Assembly: GCA_027082825.1 (NCBI GenBank)
Contig: JALWTO010000005.1
Location: forward strand, 27,247-88,899
Length of the DNA stretch: 61,653 nt
Source of the DNA: Acidilobaceae archaeon
Lineage (GTDB): Archaea; Thermoproteota; Thermoprotei_A; Sulfolobales; Acidilobaceae
Direction of reading: 5' to 3'
Part shown: piece by piece, positions 19,468 to 28,208 of the stretch
Layout of the letters: each line of letters opens with the position of its first letter
Position numbering within the stretch: position 1 is the stretch's first letter
Notes under the pieces: model-generated
What the model was told of the DNA's origin: nothing
Seen by the model: only the letters and a program-made list of their open reading frames with translations
Databases searched by the model: none
Translations under genes and position numbers: made by a program

Positions 19468-20288
19468 GTCATCAATTTATTCACTGCCCAAACCCACCCT
19501 CTTGGTGCTGGGTATGGAGGAATTATATAATCAGTTCTTTGCGGTCTAACCTTTAGCTTGTAATCCGGCTGGGGCATGACAAAGGCAATATCTGCTCTCT
19601 CTAATGCATTCTTATCAGTTAAGGTATCTCCAGCGTATGCTATAACACTATTTCTTAGTGATGGAAATATCTTGCCCAGTTTCTCTAGAACCCCCAGCTT
19701 TCCCTTGCCATTGTATATATGAATAAAGCGAGGTCCCGAAATTATACTAAGCCCTCTTTTTCTAACCTCATCACCTAGCCTACTTATGCATTTTTCATCT
19801 CTTCTCTTGACAATCAAGGACATTATGTATAATCTTTTTTTGATTAGGGAAGCTTCACTTAGAGGTAGCCCAGTTGTCAAATTTATCAGTTTCTCGTCTG
19901 TATGTCTTACATCAATAAGTGAACCTCTACATCTATCTGGAACTAGGTCATCAACCTTCCTCACATCCTTATAAACACTCTCACAGAGCTCAAATATTGC
20001 AAGTCCTGTAGATCTCTCTATATAGCTATAATCAGCTATGTAATCGGCTCTTACAGCTAGAGCACATCCAAGTTCAAAAGCTATTGCAGGTCCTCTCCTA
20101 TAGCCAACTTTGCCTATTTTCTTGTAGTAGAATAGCGACGCGTCCAAAGTTTTACTTGTGACTATAAAAAGCGGTATCCCGAACCTTTTGAGCTTTAATG
20201 CAGCTTCTCTTATTCCCCTGAGGTTAAAGTTCTCAGCATGAGCTATTGTACCGTCTATGTCACTCAGAAAGACTATCTCTTTCGTTAT
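19404..20288 (-). CDS. mpgP: Mannosyl-3-phosphoglycerate phosphatase (HAD), probable ATA start
   Basis: HAD-superfamily phosphatase removing phosphate from mannosyl-3-phosphoglycerate to give the thermoprotectant mannosylglycerate. HAD motif I is FLSDIDGT at residues 7-14, motif II is VTSKT at 43-47, and motif IV is AGDTLTDKNAL. The canonical-start frame opens only at TTG 20147, which is after motifs I and II, so the real protein begins earlier. In frame there is a TGA at 20292-20294, then AAC, then ATA (20286-20288) with GGTGA just upstream, and no ATG/GTG/TTG. An ATA start gives MTKEIVFLSDIDGT, matching the short N-terminus of the family. The alternative is ATG 20307 plus a +1 shift near 20289. 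The partner mpgS lies about 7 kb away. Confidence 0.8.
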   Translation of the reverse strand: MTKEIVFLSDIDGTIAHAENFNLRGIREAALKLKRFGIPLFIVTSKTLDASLFYYKKIGKVGYRRGPAIAFELGCALAVRADYIADYSYIERSTGLAIFELCESVYKDVRKVDDLVPDRCRGSLIDVRHTDEKLINLTTGLPLSEASLIKKRLYIMSLIVKRRDEKCISRLGDEVRKRGLSIISGPRFIHIYNGKGKLGVLEKLGKIFPSLRNSVIAYAGDTLTDKNALERADIAFVMPQPDYKLKVRPQRTDYIIPPYPAPRGWVWAVNKLMTYRSFLASETKASSELKNAGP

Positions 20289-20330
20289 GTTTCACCAATA
20301 TTTTCATTTTTGTCAATTGTTTTATTTAAG

Positions 20331-20449
20331 GATATTCAACAGTTTCTGATGTGGATGTTATATCTGTATAATTTTGTGGAAATAGGTACAGGGTTGAGAA
20401 ACACATAGATGAATCCTTTGTCCTTAAGGATATCCATGACCTAATGGGG
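20331..20449 (+). repeat. 119-bp inverted repeat, copy A
   Basis: Identical over all 119 bases, in reverse complement, to 28391-28509. Matching stops abruptly at both ends. There are no terminal inverted repeats or clear target duplications. It sits 42 nt upstream of the mpgP start. Read in the direction of mpgP, a short frame through it starts MDILKDKGFIYVF and ends after 33 residues, which could be the tail of an old gene. Confidence 0.95.
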
Positions 20450-20544
20450 AACAATTTGTTGTTATTAATGACTAAATAACATAAGATAGGAAATGGCCCT
20501 ACTATCAATCTATTTGAATAGAACATTGATAGTAATAAATTTTA

Positions 20545-21111
20545 TTACGTAGGTATTACTATAAGCTCAAAAAGCTTTCTCGACTCTTTTAAGAAGACTT
20601 TAAGGGGGCCCCAAAACCACAATGTACCAATCGTATAAGGTGACAAGATCATGTTAAGAGATGTAGGAACTTTAGATATCACCTTAAGTCCATTTAATCC
20701 TATCGAATCCCCATCTTCTAGCCTGATAATAACCCTGTTGCTTTTATCCTCTTCAAACATTAAAGTCATATTGCTTAGAAAGAATTCCTCTTTTTCAAAT
20801 GATGGAAGGGCGAAAAATTCTTTAGGAAGTCCCTTTCCAGATATGCTTGCCTTAACTACCCCAGGTGCAGGCCTTTCAATATGAGGAATCTCATTAAATC
20901 CTCCCTCGAGCATCAAATCTTCTCTGGAAATCTTAAGAGTCATCTCCTTAAGCCCAACAACTATTATATGGGGTACATCATATCTTCTACCGCCTATAAC
21001 AACACTCCTTTTGCTGACTTGAAGCTTTATCTCAACGCCCTCTTCCCTTAAATTCCTTAGAAAGGACATTGCTACAAGACCCCACTGAACGTTAGTATCT
21101 AATGGAGCCAA
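20545..21111 (-). CDS. Conserved-looking archaeal protein of unknown function
   Basis: 188 residues, no membrane helix, and no motif that I recognise. The N-terminal half has a basic beta-rich segment (IKLQVSKRSVVIGGRRYDV) followed by a likely mixed alpha/beta domain. TTG 21111 is 24-27 nt from a good TATA box at 21135-21142, so the message is probably leaderless and this start is well supported. A second methionine at codon 15 has no ribosome-binding site. It lies between an epimerase gene upstream and the repeat copy A downstream, on the same strand as both mpgP and the epimerase. I do not assign a role. Confidence 0.6.
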   Translation of the reverse strand: MAPLDTNVQWGLVAMSFLRNLREEGVEIKLQVSKRSVVIGGRRYDVPHIIVVGLKEMTLKISREDLMLEGGFNEIPHIERPAPGVVKASISGKGLPKEFFALPSFEKEEFFLSNMTLMFEEDKSNRVIIRLEDGDSIGLNGLKVISKVPTSLNMILSPYTIGTLWFWGPLKVFLKESRKLFELIVIPT

Positions 21112-21134
21112 AAAACCTTAAATGACTCGTAACG

Positions 21135-21142
21135 TTTTTATA
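21135..21142 (-). promoter_or_regulatory. TATA box for the 188-residue gene
   Basis: TATAAAAA on the minus strand. It predicts transcription starting at about 21112, at the TTG start codon, hence a leaderless message. It lies in the 35-nt gap after the epimerase gene, so this gene has its own promoter. Confidence 0.6.
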
Positions 21143-21146
21143 CCAA

Positions 21147-22124
21147 TCAAATTATCTTCAGTTCTTCTGCTATACTTTTGGCAGCTATTCTAACAGCCTC
21201 TAGGCTGCTAAGAGAGGGCTCCCAATTCAAATCTCTCTTTAACTTTGATATATCTAAAAGCATTAACTTCACATCACCAGGCCATCCTCTTCCGTCTGAT
21301 GTTCCTGGACTAAAGGTAAGTTTCACATCTTTAAGCCCAAGTACTTCAATAATAACCTTGGCTATATCAGTCACTGAAGTCCAGTCATTATTTCCAATGT
21401 TATATATAAAAATATTGTGAGCACTTTCTAAAGCCAACTTAGCTAAGTTTATACTTGCCTGGACAGCATCACCTACCCAAAGATAGCTTTTTTTCTGAGT
21501 TCCATCACCTAGTATTTCAAGAACTTTTTTGTTTTTCATAAGTTTTATCAAAAAATCATAAATAACCCCATGCCTAAGTCTAGAGCCTATTATATTTGCA
21601 TATCTTAAGATCAGGCATTTAATTCCATAGAGTCTTGCATATGTCTGGCACATCAACTCTGCTGATGCCTTAGTAGCGCCATAGATACTTATTGGTTTAA
21701 GTGGATGATTCTCCGGAGTTGGTATTCTTTCTGGGTCGCCATAAACAGTACTACTTGATGCAAATACAAAGAGCCCTACATCGTTCTTCCTTCCAAACTC
21801 AAGAAGTTTCATAGTAGCTGTTAGGTTCTGTTCATAATGACTTAGTGGTTCCATTATTGAATGTCTAACTTCTGGATTAGCAGCAAAATGAAATATCGAA
21901 GAAATTCCTTTAGCCTCAGGAATCCAATTTCTATCGACAAGAATATCTGATTTAATGAATCTGAAGTTTCTTTGCCTAAATGCAAAGGAGAGATTCTCAA
22001 GTCTTCCAGCTGAAAGATTATCAACTCCAACTACATTGTACCTAAGCCTTAGAAGAGAGTCCGTTATATGACTTCCAATAAACCCTGCAGCACCAGTAAC
22101 TAAAACTTTTTCAGAGCTACTCAT
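21147..22124 (-). CDS. NAD-dependent nucleotide-sugar epimerase/dehydratase (GalE-like)
   Basis: 325 residues, extended short-chain dehydrogenase. NAD-binding GAAGFIGSH at 11-19, catalytic Ser in ASSSTVYG near 124 and YxxxK in YGATKASAEL near 149-153 are all present, so it should be active. It probably converts UDP-glucose or a related sugar nucleotide for glycan or S-layer glycosylation; the exact sugar is not decidable. It overlaps the zinc-ribbon gene upstream by 8 nt and is the third gene of a three-gene operon with unknown partners. Confidence 0.9.
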   Translation of the reverse strand: MSSSEKVLVTGAAGFIGSHITDSLLRLRYNVVGVDNLSAGRLENLSFAFRQRNFRFIKSDILVDRNWIPEAKGISSIFHFAANPEVRHSIMEPLSHYEQNLTATMKLLEFGRKNDVGLFVFASSSTVYGDPERIPTPENHPLKPISIYGATKASAELMCQTYARLYGIKCLILRYANIIGSRLRHGVIYDFLIKLMKNKKVLEILGDGTQKKSYLWVGDAVQASINLAKLALESAHNIFIYNIGNNDWTSVTDIAKVIIEVLGLKDVKLTFSPGTSDGRGWPGDVKLMLLDISKLKRDLNWEPSLSSLEAVRIAAKSIAEELKII

Positions 22125-22485
22125 TTCCTAACACCTTAAGAGTCACTCTTCTAGGTGCTTCAGGTATTTTAAGAAATCTTTTTTCCTTAAGGATAGCTTT
22201 TCTCGCAAGGCCTAGATCTCCATCGAAGATATCATTAAGGCACTTTATACATATTCTCCTCACATTATCCAGTTGAACAGAACATCTATCACATATAAAC
22301 CTTCCACAAACAACACATCTGCCAAGTGCAAGCCTTTCTCTACAAATTTCGCAACGAGCATTAAGACATATAGTACAAAGGCCTGTAGCCTTATCGTAGT
22401 GGTCTTCACAAACCCTTCTTCCACAAAGCCTACAAGTAGCAATAGCTGGTTTTCTGCATATCTCACAAAGACCTTCCAACTTCAA
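22117..22485 (-). CDS. Cys-rich multi-zinc-ribbon protein
   Basis: 122 residues with CxxC-type pairs throughout residues 7-82: CEIC, CRLCGRRVC, CTIC, CEIC, CVVCGRFICDRC, CIKC. The repeated spacing implies three or more zinc sites of B-box/HIT-like or treble-clef kind. The C-terminal 40 residues are basic. Such proteins often mediate protein or RNA contacts, but I know no specific function. It is in the middle of an operon: 6 nt after the upstream gene and overlapping the epimerase by 8 nt. Confidence 0.7.
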   Translation of the reverse strand: MKLEGLCEICRKPAIATCRLCGRRVCEDHYDKATGLCTICLNARCEICRERLALGRCVVCGRFICDRCSVQLDNVRRICIKCLNDIFDGDLGLARKAILKEKRFLKIPEAPRRVTLKVLGNE

Positions 22486-22491
22486 GCCTCT

Positions 22492-22845
22492 TTAAGTCAA
22501 AAGACCCAGAATGTCTGGTATGTTCTTTTTTGCAACTAAGATCTTATAAGCTCTCCATATTCTCCTATCGCTTACTAAGCCTGTATAGAAGCCTCTTGAT
22601 TTTAGGATATCCCTTACGACACCTGGAAAGTCGGCTGGATTCAATGTTGGAGAAATTAAATTAGCTGCCTCTTTAACAGTGTTATATATGTCTCTAGACG
22701 ATGGATATCTTAGCTTCTTTCTTTTGTTCCGTCTTCTGAGCTTTTCCAGCTCTTCAAAACTCTTCTCGAGATCTTCTATAACATCCTCTTCAACATCTAC
22801 AAATTCCTGAGGCAAAAAGTTTCTCTTTTCTTTAATCAAAATCAC
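22492..22845 (-). CDS. Small conserved protein of unknown function, operon leader
   Basis: 117 residues. The N-terminal 45 are acidic then strongly basic (EELEKLRRRNKRKKLRY). The rest has a compact helical pattern with LNPADFPGVVRDIL and SDRRIWRAYKILV. I do not recognise a family. GGTG at 22847-22850 suits TTG 22839 (7 nt spacing) better than GTG 22845. First gene of the operon with the zinc-ribbon protein and epimerase. Confidence 0.6.
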   Translation of the reverse strand: MILIKEKRNFLPQEFVDVEEDVIEDLEKSFEELEKLRRRNKRKKLRYPSSRDIYNTVKEAANLISPTLNPADFPGVVRDILKSRGFYTGLVSDRRIWRAYKILVAKKNIPDILGLLT

Positions 22846-22962
22846 ACACCCTTAATACTTCTGCTACTGATTCAGATATTCTTAACTACTGCCTTATGTC
22901 TACCCATAAAATATGATTATATAAAAAGCTTAGGCTTACATTTTGCGGAAGGGGAGACTAGA

Positions 22963-23481
22963 TTGGCAGAGGCTAACTTAGAGGAAATATTTGAAAGAAG
23001 TCTGAGAAATATTCCTCAAGGAAGGGCTTACATACCTGTCCATAGTCTTGTGGGTAGAGTTATAGAGATATTGAGCATAATTAACACCATAGTTTCTAAA
23101 CTTGATTGTATAACAAGAAGCTCAGGAGGATGTTATGAGGGTCTATGTAAAACAGGTTGTGCCAATATATATTATAAAAAAGAGGATGGAAATATAACAA
23201 TATGGAAGATAAGGTCTAACTCATTTTCCTTAGAGAGATCCCCAAGAATGTTGAAAGTTTCGTCCAAGGACTTCTCTATGAATATTGAGGGCAGAAAAAT
23301 TAAGGTAAAGGTTCCGTCTAAGGAGGGTTTCGAGCTTGTAGAGAGTGACCTTACTGATCTAAGAGGTCTTCAGAAGGTTCATAATGAGATATCCTATGTA
23401 TTAAATAAGCTAGAGCCTTTGATAAGAAATGCCTCCGAAAACCTTTTAAGATGCATAAGAGAAAGAAGGCTGAGTTGCTGA
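22963..23481 (+). CDS. Protein with a four-cysteine cluster, unknown function
   Basis: 172 residues. Cys49, Cys57, Cys62 and Cys66 lie within 18 residues (CITRSSGGCYEGLCKTGC), a likely metal site, followed by a beta-rich middle and two C-terminal helices. No family recognised. TTG 22963 has GGGAG 8 nt upstream and an A/T-rich TATATAAAA near 22920, so transcription and start agree. It is divergent from the epimerase operon. Confidence 0.6.
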   Translation: MAEANLEEIFERSLRNIPQGRAYIPVHSLVGRVIEILSIINTIVSKLDCITRSSGGCYEGLCKTGCANIYYKKEDGNITIWKIRSNSFSLERSPRMLKVSSKDFSMNIEGRKIKVKVPSKEGFELVESDLTDLRGLQKVHNEISYVLNKLEPLIRNASENLLRCIRERRLSC

Positions 23482-23482
23482 G

Positions 23483-23501
23483 GAATTTTGTTCGAAAATT
23501 C
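23483..23501 (+). terminator. AT-rich hairpin after the four-cysteine gene
   Basis: GAATTTT (23483-23489) pairs perfectly with AAAATTC (23495-23501) around GTTCG, immediately after the TGA stop, with AGTTTTCC downstream. Archaeal terminators usually depend on T-runs more than hairpins, so this is a modest call. Confidence 0.35.
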
Positions 23502-23618
23502 AGTTTTCCTATCTAAAACTTTAATTATGATATGTGGTCTATTATATTCTTTTTCAGAGCAGATTTGATTGTCATGAAGTTGGAGGCATCTACATGTCTA
23601 ATACCATTCAAAAGTATC

Positions 23619-23873
23619 CTAATGTGCTGACGTTCCAGAAGCAGTCTTTATCGGTTTAACCTTTAGAACAATCTCATCTTGACACTTTGTTATCTCAAGC
23701 TCATACTTATATCCCCACTTCTCAATAAATGCTTTGTTTATATAGAGGTTTAATGGAATGATGTAATATCTATACTCTTTATAACCATTTGTAGTCCTCT
23801 TGCGAAGAGTTATAGGCCTGACCTTAATCTTCTTGATGTTTTTCTTGCATGTTTTATCCAAGTTTTTATTCAA
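23619..23873 (-). CDS. Small AbrB/MazE-like protein
   Basis: 84 residues. A very basic N-terminus (about 20 residues) is followed by a segment with the pattern of a SpoVT-AbrB beta-hairpin: YYIIPLNLYINKAFIEKWGYKYELEI then a strand DEIVLKVKPI. Such proteins bind DNA as dimers and serve as regulators or antitoxins, but no toxin gene is adjacent. TTG 23873 follows GAGGTGG with about 8 nt spacing. TATA-like TGTATAAG near 23905 lies upstream. Confidence 0.5.
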   Translation of the reverse strand: MNKNLDKTCKKNIKKIKVRPITLRKRTTNGYKEYRYYIIPLNLYINKAFIEKWGYKYELEITKCQDEIVLKVKPIKTASGTSAH

Positions 23874-24061
23874 ATTAAGGCCACCTCTTTCAAAAGAAGT
23901 CTCTTATACAGTGACTGTTTGGGGGGATTGCCTACTTTTTGCATAAATTGATATATAGAGCTTAATTGACCTGAACGGTATTTAAGTTCGCTTCACATAA
24001 GCATAATAGCTTTGTCCTCAGCCTTTTAATTACATTAGATAGAAGAACCTTTACAAATCTA

Positions 24062-25327
24062 TTGGATAAGCTATTTACAACACTAGCATTAAAACAAGTC
24101 TTAAGTTGGTGTCAAAGGAAATTTACAAAGGGGCGTTGGAGATTGAGAGAGCCAAGGCTTTATGTTGCAACTTTGAACGAGATACTTTCTGGTGAGATAA
24201 CCGATATTTATTTCGATAGAACAAAAAGAGTCATTGAAAAAAGTGGGCTTTCTGATATAAAAGTCAGAATGGAAGCTCATGTCTATAGTCTTCCCGAAGA
24301 CTATGAATGGGCTATCTATGCAGGCCTAGAAGAGGCTCTTGCTGTTTTAAAAGGAAAACCTGTGGATGTCTATAGTCTTCCCGAAGGTACTATTTTCAAA
24401 GCTAAAGAACCTCTTATGATGATAGAGGGGAGGTATATAGACTTTGGAGTATTTGAGACGGCACTTTTGGGTATTCTTAGGTTTGCATCAAGCATAGCAA
24501 CTAAGACAGCTAGGATAAAGGTTGCTGCTGGCGGGAAGACTATTCTTTATTTTGGTCTTAGAGCCTTGCATCCTGCTGTAGCTCCTGCTGCAGACAGAGC
24601 TGCGTATATTGGGGGAGCCGATAGCATAAGTGGTCTCTTCTCAGATAAATATATAGGTGTTAAGCCAAGTGGGACAATGCCTCACGCTCTTATCATAGTC
24701 TTTGGAAATCAAGTCAAGGCATGGAAGGCCTTCTATGAAGTTGTCGGAAATGAAACTCCCCTAGTAACTCTTGTGGATACGTTCTGTGATGAGAGAGAGG
24801 AAGCCCTTTTGGCAGCAAAAACGTTTGGAGAGAAGCTTTTCGGTGTTAGACTTGACACGCCCAGTAGTAGAAGAGGAAAGATGAAAGAGATAGTAGAAGA
24901 GGTCAGATGGACACTTAACCTTCATGGCTATAAAAATGTTAAAATAATCGTAAGTGGAGGACTTAATGAAAAGAAGATAGCCGAACTCAGAGACGTTGCA
25001 GACGGGTTTGGTGTTGGAACAAGTATATCTGTTGCTCCTAGTATAGATATAAGCATGGATATTGTTGAAATTGAGAAGAATGGTGAATGGGTTCCTCTAA
25101 CAAAGAGAGGTAAGCTTCCTGGGGCTAAGAAAGTCTATAGATGTAAAGATCTTCATGACTATGTAACTTATTGGAATGAGGAACCTCCTATGTGTCCAGA
25201 TGGATCAAAACCCAAACCCTTAATGACGAAGTTTATTGAAAACGGAACGTTAATCAAGAAGTTGCCTTCGATAGAAGATATAAGAAGTTATGTTGTCAAC
25301 CAACTGAGAGAACTTAAACTTCTCTAA
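24062..25327 (+). CDS. pncB: Nicotinate phosphoribosyltransferase
   Basis: First committed step of the Preiss-Handler NAD salvage route: nicotinate plus PRPP to nicotinate mononucleotide. The archaeal form is seen in [20 protein letters not shown], the [20 protein letters not shown] active-site region near residue 165, and the phosphate-binding [12 protein letters not shown] and GFGVGTSIS segments. The family normally begins near the RLYVAT segment, so TTG 24143 is a possible alternative to TTG 24062. A TTTTAAT element near 24028 supports 24062. NMNAT, which acts next, is at 45.2-45.7 kb. Confidence 0.9.
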   Translation: MDKLFTTLALKQVLSWCQRKFTKGRWRLREPRLYVATLNEILSGEITDIYFDRTKRVIEKSGLSDIKVRMEAHVYSLPEDYEWAIYAGLEEALAVLKGKPVDVYSLPEGTIFKAKEPLMMIEGRYIDFGVFETALLGILRFASSIATKTARIKVAAGGKTILYFGLRALHPAVAPAADRAAYIGGADSISGLFSDKYIGVKPSGTMPHALIIVFGNQVKAWKAFYEVVGNETPLVTLVDTFCDEREEALLAAKTFGEKLFGVRLDTPSSRRGKMKEIVEEVRWTLNLHGYKNVKIIVSGGLNEKKIAELRDVADGFGVGTSISVAPSIDISMDIVEIEKNGEWVPLTKRGKLPGAKKVYRCKDLHDYVTYWNEEPPMCPDGSKPKPLMTKFIENGTLIKKLPSIEDIRSYVVNQLRELKLL

Positions 25328-25418
25328 ACTTCTCTTGAGAAACTTACATGGGCATAGATAATAGCCTAGTTCTTGCGTTCTCCACCTCATAACTTTTATG
25401 GTTATTGGTGCTTTAAGG

Positions 25419-25496
25419 GTGATGTTGATGTCTTGACCTCACTTACAAGCATCACGAGGGCTTCATTGGGTCCCGTTCCGGGGAACGGTTTTATTT
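25419..25496 (+). ncRNA. Candidate small RNA ending in a GC hairpin and T-run
   Basis: GTGATG (25419-25424) pairs with CATCAC (25450-25455). CCGTTC (25473-25478) pairs with GAACGG (25483-25488) around CGGG, followed by TTTTATTT (25489-25496), a bacterial-style terminator shape. A TATA-like TTTTATG at 25394-25400 predicts a start near 25422. It could instead be only a distant terminator of pncB. Confidence 0.35.
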
Positions 25497-25590
25497 CAAA
25501 GATCCTTTCTACCTCACTATACAGGTATTATCCACCTCCTAGTAACTGATGCCAATGATTTGGCAAAATTCTTTGAGCATCAACAACCTT

Positions 25591-26064
25591 TCAATGGATG
25601 TTTTTCTCTTGATCTATGCTAGACTGACCTGATACAGATTGCTGTTCGTTAAAAGCGGCTTCAATATATGCCTTGATCTTTTCCTCAAGCTTTTCTCTTG
25701 ATTGAGAGCCTGTTATTATATCAATAACTTTTCCCTCAATGATTATGAGTATTGATGGAATGTGTTTAACATTATATCTATCGGCAATAATATATGAGGC
25801 GTCAACGTCGACCTTTCCAAAATAAACTCCAGGTCTTGCATGTATCCCAGCGACATCCCTAAATGTTTGGAGAAAAGTTATGCAGGGACCGCACCATTCT
25901 GCAGTAAAGTAAAGAAATACTGCCTTGTTGTTTTTAATGACATCATTTATGTTTGCGGATGTCACTTCAAGAACCACACCCTCAGCAAGCCTCTCTAGAA
26001 AGGATCCTCTCTCGCTTAGAGCATTTAAGAGCCTGTCGACTATCTCACTTATTTTTATCTCCAT
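25591..26064 (-). CDS. Thioredoxin-fold protein with N- and C-terminal extensions
   Basis: 157 residues. Active-site WCGPC near residue 58 and cis-Pro in KHIPSILII near 101 show an intact thioredoxin domain (about 32-140). A 30-residue helical extension precedes it and a Gln/Ser-rich tail of about 20 follows. No signal peptide, so it is cytosolic: reduction of protein disulfides. No thioredoxin reductase is nearby. Confidence 0.88.
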   Translation of the reverse strand: MEIKISEIVDRLLNALSERGSFLERLAEGVVLEVTSANINDVIKNNKAVFLYFTAEWCGPCITFLQTFRDVAGIHARPGVYFGKVDVDASYIIADRYNVKHIPSILIIIEGKVIDIITGSQSREKLEEKIKAYIEAAFNEQQSVSGQSSIDQEKNIH

Positions 26065-26119
26065 TACCTATTCACCTTAATTTCTTCCTACAACCAATGT
26101 CTAGTTCCTTACAAGGCTC

Positions 26120-26818
26120 TTAAACTCTTTTTGAAAAATCGAGTTGATCTAAACTTAAATTTATGCAGAGAGGGCTTGCAAAGCCCCTGAGCCTCTTCTT
26201 TAGTATTCTATATCTTTCAATAACGTTATTGTCTATACAGGGTAGGGCCAAGGAAAAGGGTCCAGGTACTATGTTTTGTTTTAAAAGATCTATTGAATGG
26301 TTCACTTCAGCACGTAAAGCGTATATAGACATGTATTTCTTTCCCATGGCCTTTGATAGGAGCTTTCTTATCAAAGCCCTCCATGGATTTCTGATTAAAT
26401 CAGACAGATAATAGTTCTTGATATCTCCATTAATCTCATATACTTCAATAACATTGTCTATTAAAAATCTTGCCTTAGCCTTTCCTACAACTTTAAGGCT
26501 TTCAGGTTCTCTTATCAATATCTCTGTCTTAGTGAATCTGGAGAACTCTAAAAGGTCATTAGGAATAAAACTTCGATAGTTTCTTTTGCTTCTGAACAGG
26601 ACACCCATAGGCCAGTCTATAGGCAATATTAAGTATATATGTTCCTTGAAGTTCTCGGAAATAAATATGTCAACATAGTTTCCAATAGTTTCAATTAATC
26701 TATAACCATACCTCTCTATATCTCTATAAGGACTCCAATTCAGCTCCATTCCTGCTACCAAAGACTTAGAGGCCCCAACTAATTTAAATGACTTAAATAG
26801 GCTTCTTTTGTGTTGCAC
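26120..26818 (-). CDS. Hypothetical protein
   Basis: 232 residues, basic, without membrane helices or motifs that I recognise. It has a central beta-rich region (about 60-140) and helical C-terminal third. GTG 26818 has no clear ribosome-binding site. Methionine at codon 24 is another possible start. It lies divergent from mpgS with a 144-nt gap and next to the thioredoxin gene on the same strand. Confidence 0.5.
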   Translation of the reverse strand: MQHKRSLFKSFKLVGASKSLVAGMELNWSPYRDIERYGYRLIETIGNYVDIFISENFKEHIYLILPIDWPMGVLFRSKRNYRSFIPNDLLEFSRFTKTEILIREPESLKVVGKAKARFLIDNVIEVYEINGDIKNYYLSDLIRNPWRALIRKLLSKAMGKKYMSIYALRAEVNHSIDLLKQNIVPGPFSLALPCIDNNVIERYRILKKRLRGFASPLCINLSLDQLDFSKRV

Positions 26819-26962
26819 TTTATGGATCCCACTATAATGTATTCAAGTCATGTCTGGCACATAAAAAGCTGTACTCATTTAGAAATTATTTAAATAATAC
26901 TTTTAATTAGAAATAACCTTGAGATAAATAAGCCATCAAAAGGAGTGACACGGTGTCATATA

Positions 26963-28132
26963 ATGCTTGTCCAATCTCCTATAGATGTATTGGACTATGG
27001 GTATATTAGGTTTTATTCACTCTCAAAAATCCTAGAGATTGATGATAGGGGCTTCTTCTCTGAAAGAAACAATGTTATGGGTGTCGATTACGATGTTACT
27101 ATGGGATATATGAGAAAGACTTCATACATAGTTGTTGAGAAGAACCTAGACTTTCATACGTTTTGGAGCTTGGTTGCAGCCTTTCCTCATTTCACAAGAG
27201 TCATTATGATATCATTTTCACCGAAGAAAAGATTATTTGATGAAGTAAGACTTGCAAGGCTAATTATGGCCAGAACTGGACGTTATGTCGCTGTGGTCTC
27301 GATCTATGATCCTGTATGGGGAGAAGTTCTTAATAAGACCCCCTTTAAAAGGTTACTTACAAATGATGGGACCATAAAGCCAGGTATAGGTGAGGCTTAC
27401 ATACTTGGAACACTCATAACCAACTGGATGTCTAATAGCTATATAGGGTATCTTGATGGGAATAATCTATTATCAGGGACAGCATATGAGTATGCAATGG
27501 CTTTTCTATCAATATTTAATACTATGAAGACATTTAACCACATAATGGTCAGGATAAAAAGATCCACAAAGGGTTGGCTTGCGAATAATCATAAATCTCT
27601 CAGAAAGGTAGCGAAAGTCTCCCAAATTATAAATGACCTTGTAAATACAGCCATATCTAAACATAAAGGAGAATATGTAGACTTTATACAGACTGCAGAC
27701 ACCATAGATATGGGTATGACACTTGAGATGGCTGAGAAGCTTCCCTGGGTTGGAGGCAGATGTCCGGGTCTCTTTCACTTAGTTTATATATTAGAGAGAT
27801 GCTGGCTCGATAAGAAACGCTGGGTCAGATGTCCCTTTGCCTGGCTAAGAGCATATATAACCCAAGTAGAAGCAATAACCCCTCATGCACTTTATGATAT
27901 TGATGACAAGGAGCTTTTTGCAAGGCTTGTAGAATGTCTAGGTATAATATATCATTCTAAGATAGCAGATAGTGATATAAAAGAAAAGATACTCAGCATT
28001 CTAAAGAAGTATGGCTATGAAGAAGATGAACCCCCAAGGCCTGTTGTGTATCCTCCAACAATAAGCGTTGATCCAATAAAGATAATGGATGAGTTTGAGG
28101 ACAAAAGTGAAGACTGCTTCATACCATTCTAA
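26963..28132 (+). CDS. mpgS: Mannosyl-3-phosphoglycerate synthase (GT55)
   Basis: Transfers mannose from GDP-mannose to 3-phosphoglycerate, the first step of mannosylglycerate synthesis. 389 residues, family length. Recognised from the order of segments: N-terminal MLVQSPIDVLDYGYIRFYSL, IGYLDGNNLLSGTAYEY at the DxD position, ITPHALYD with the family His, and the C-terminal LGIIYHSKIADSDIKEKIL and DEPPRPVVYPP. Characterised archaeal enzymes have DAD-N at the metal site. Here it is DGN-N, a substitution of the second Asp. ATG 26963 matches the family start. AGGAGTGA is 14 nt upstream. The phosphatase gene is displaced to 19.4-20.3 kb. Confidence 0.85.
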   Translation: MLVQSPIDVLDYGYIRFYSLSKILEIDDRGFFSERNNVMGVDYDVTMGYMRKTSYIVVEKNLDFHTFWSLVAAFPHFTRVIMISFSPKKRLFDEVRLARLIMARTGRYVAVVSIYDPVWGEVLNKTPFKRLLTNDGTIKPGIGEAYILGTLITNWMSNSYIGYLDGNNLLSGTAYEYAMAFLSIFNTMKTFNHIMVRIKRSTKGWLANNHKSLRKVAKVSQIINDLVNTAISKHKGEYVDFIQTADTIDMGMTLEMAEKLPWVGGRCPGLFHLVYILERCWLDKKRWVRCPFAWLRAYITQVEAITPHALYDIDDKELFARLVECLGIIYHSKIADSDIKEKILSILKKYGYEEDEPPRPVVYPPTISVDPIKIMDEFEDKSEDCFIPF

Positions 28133-28208
28133 CTTTATCCTAAATACTAAGGAACTGTTCTGTTAACTGAACTGCGCCTTTCATGTACTAAACTGTATTG
28201 AAGTATAT

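Noticed and set aside
19404-20147. mpgP taken from its first canonical start, TTG 20147
   Set aside because: This would remove HAD motifs I and II, which are present in frame just upstream.
20326-20526. 66-codon minus-strand ORF across repeat copy A
   Set aside because: It runs through the repeat, has no ribosome-binding site or family resemblance, and is not kept at copy B because the flanks differ.
25419-25496. C/D box RNA at the GTGATG motif
   Set aside because: No CTGA box lies at a proper distance on either strand.
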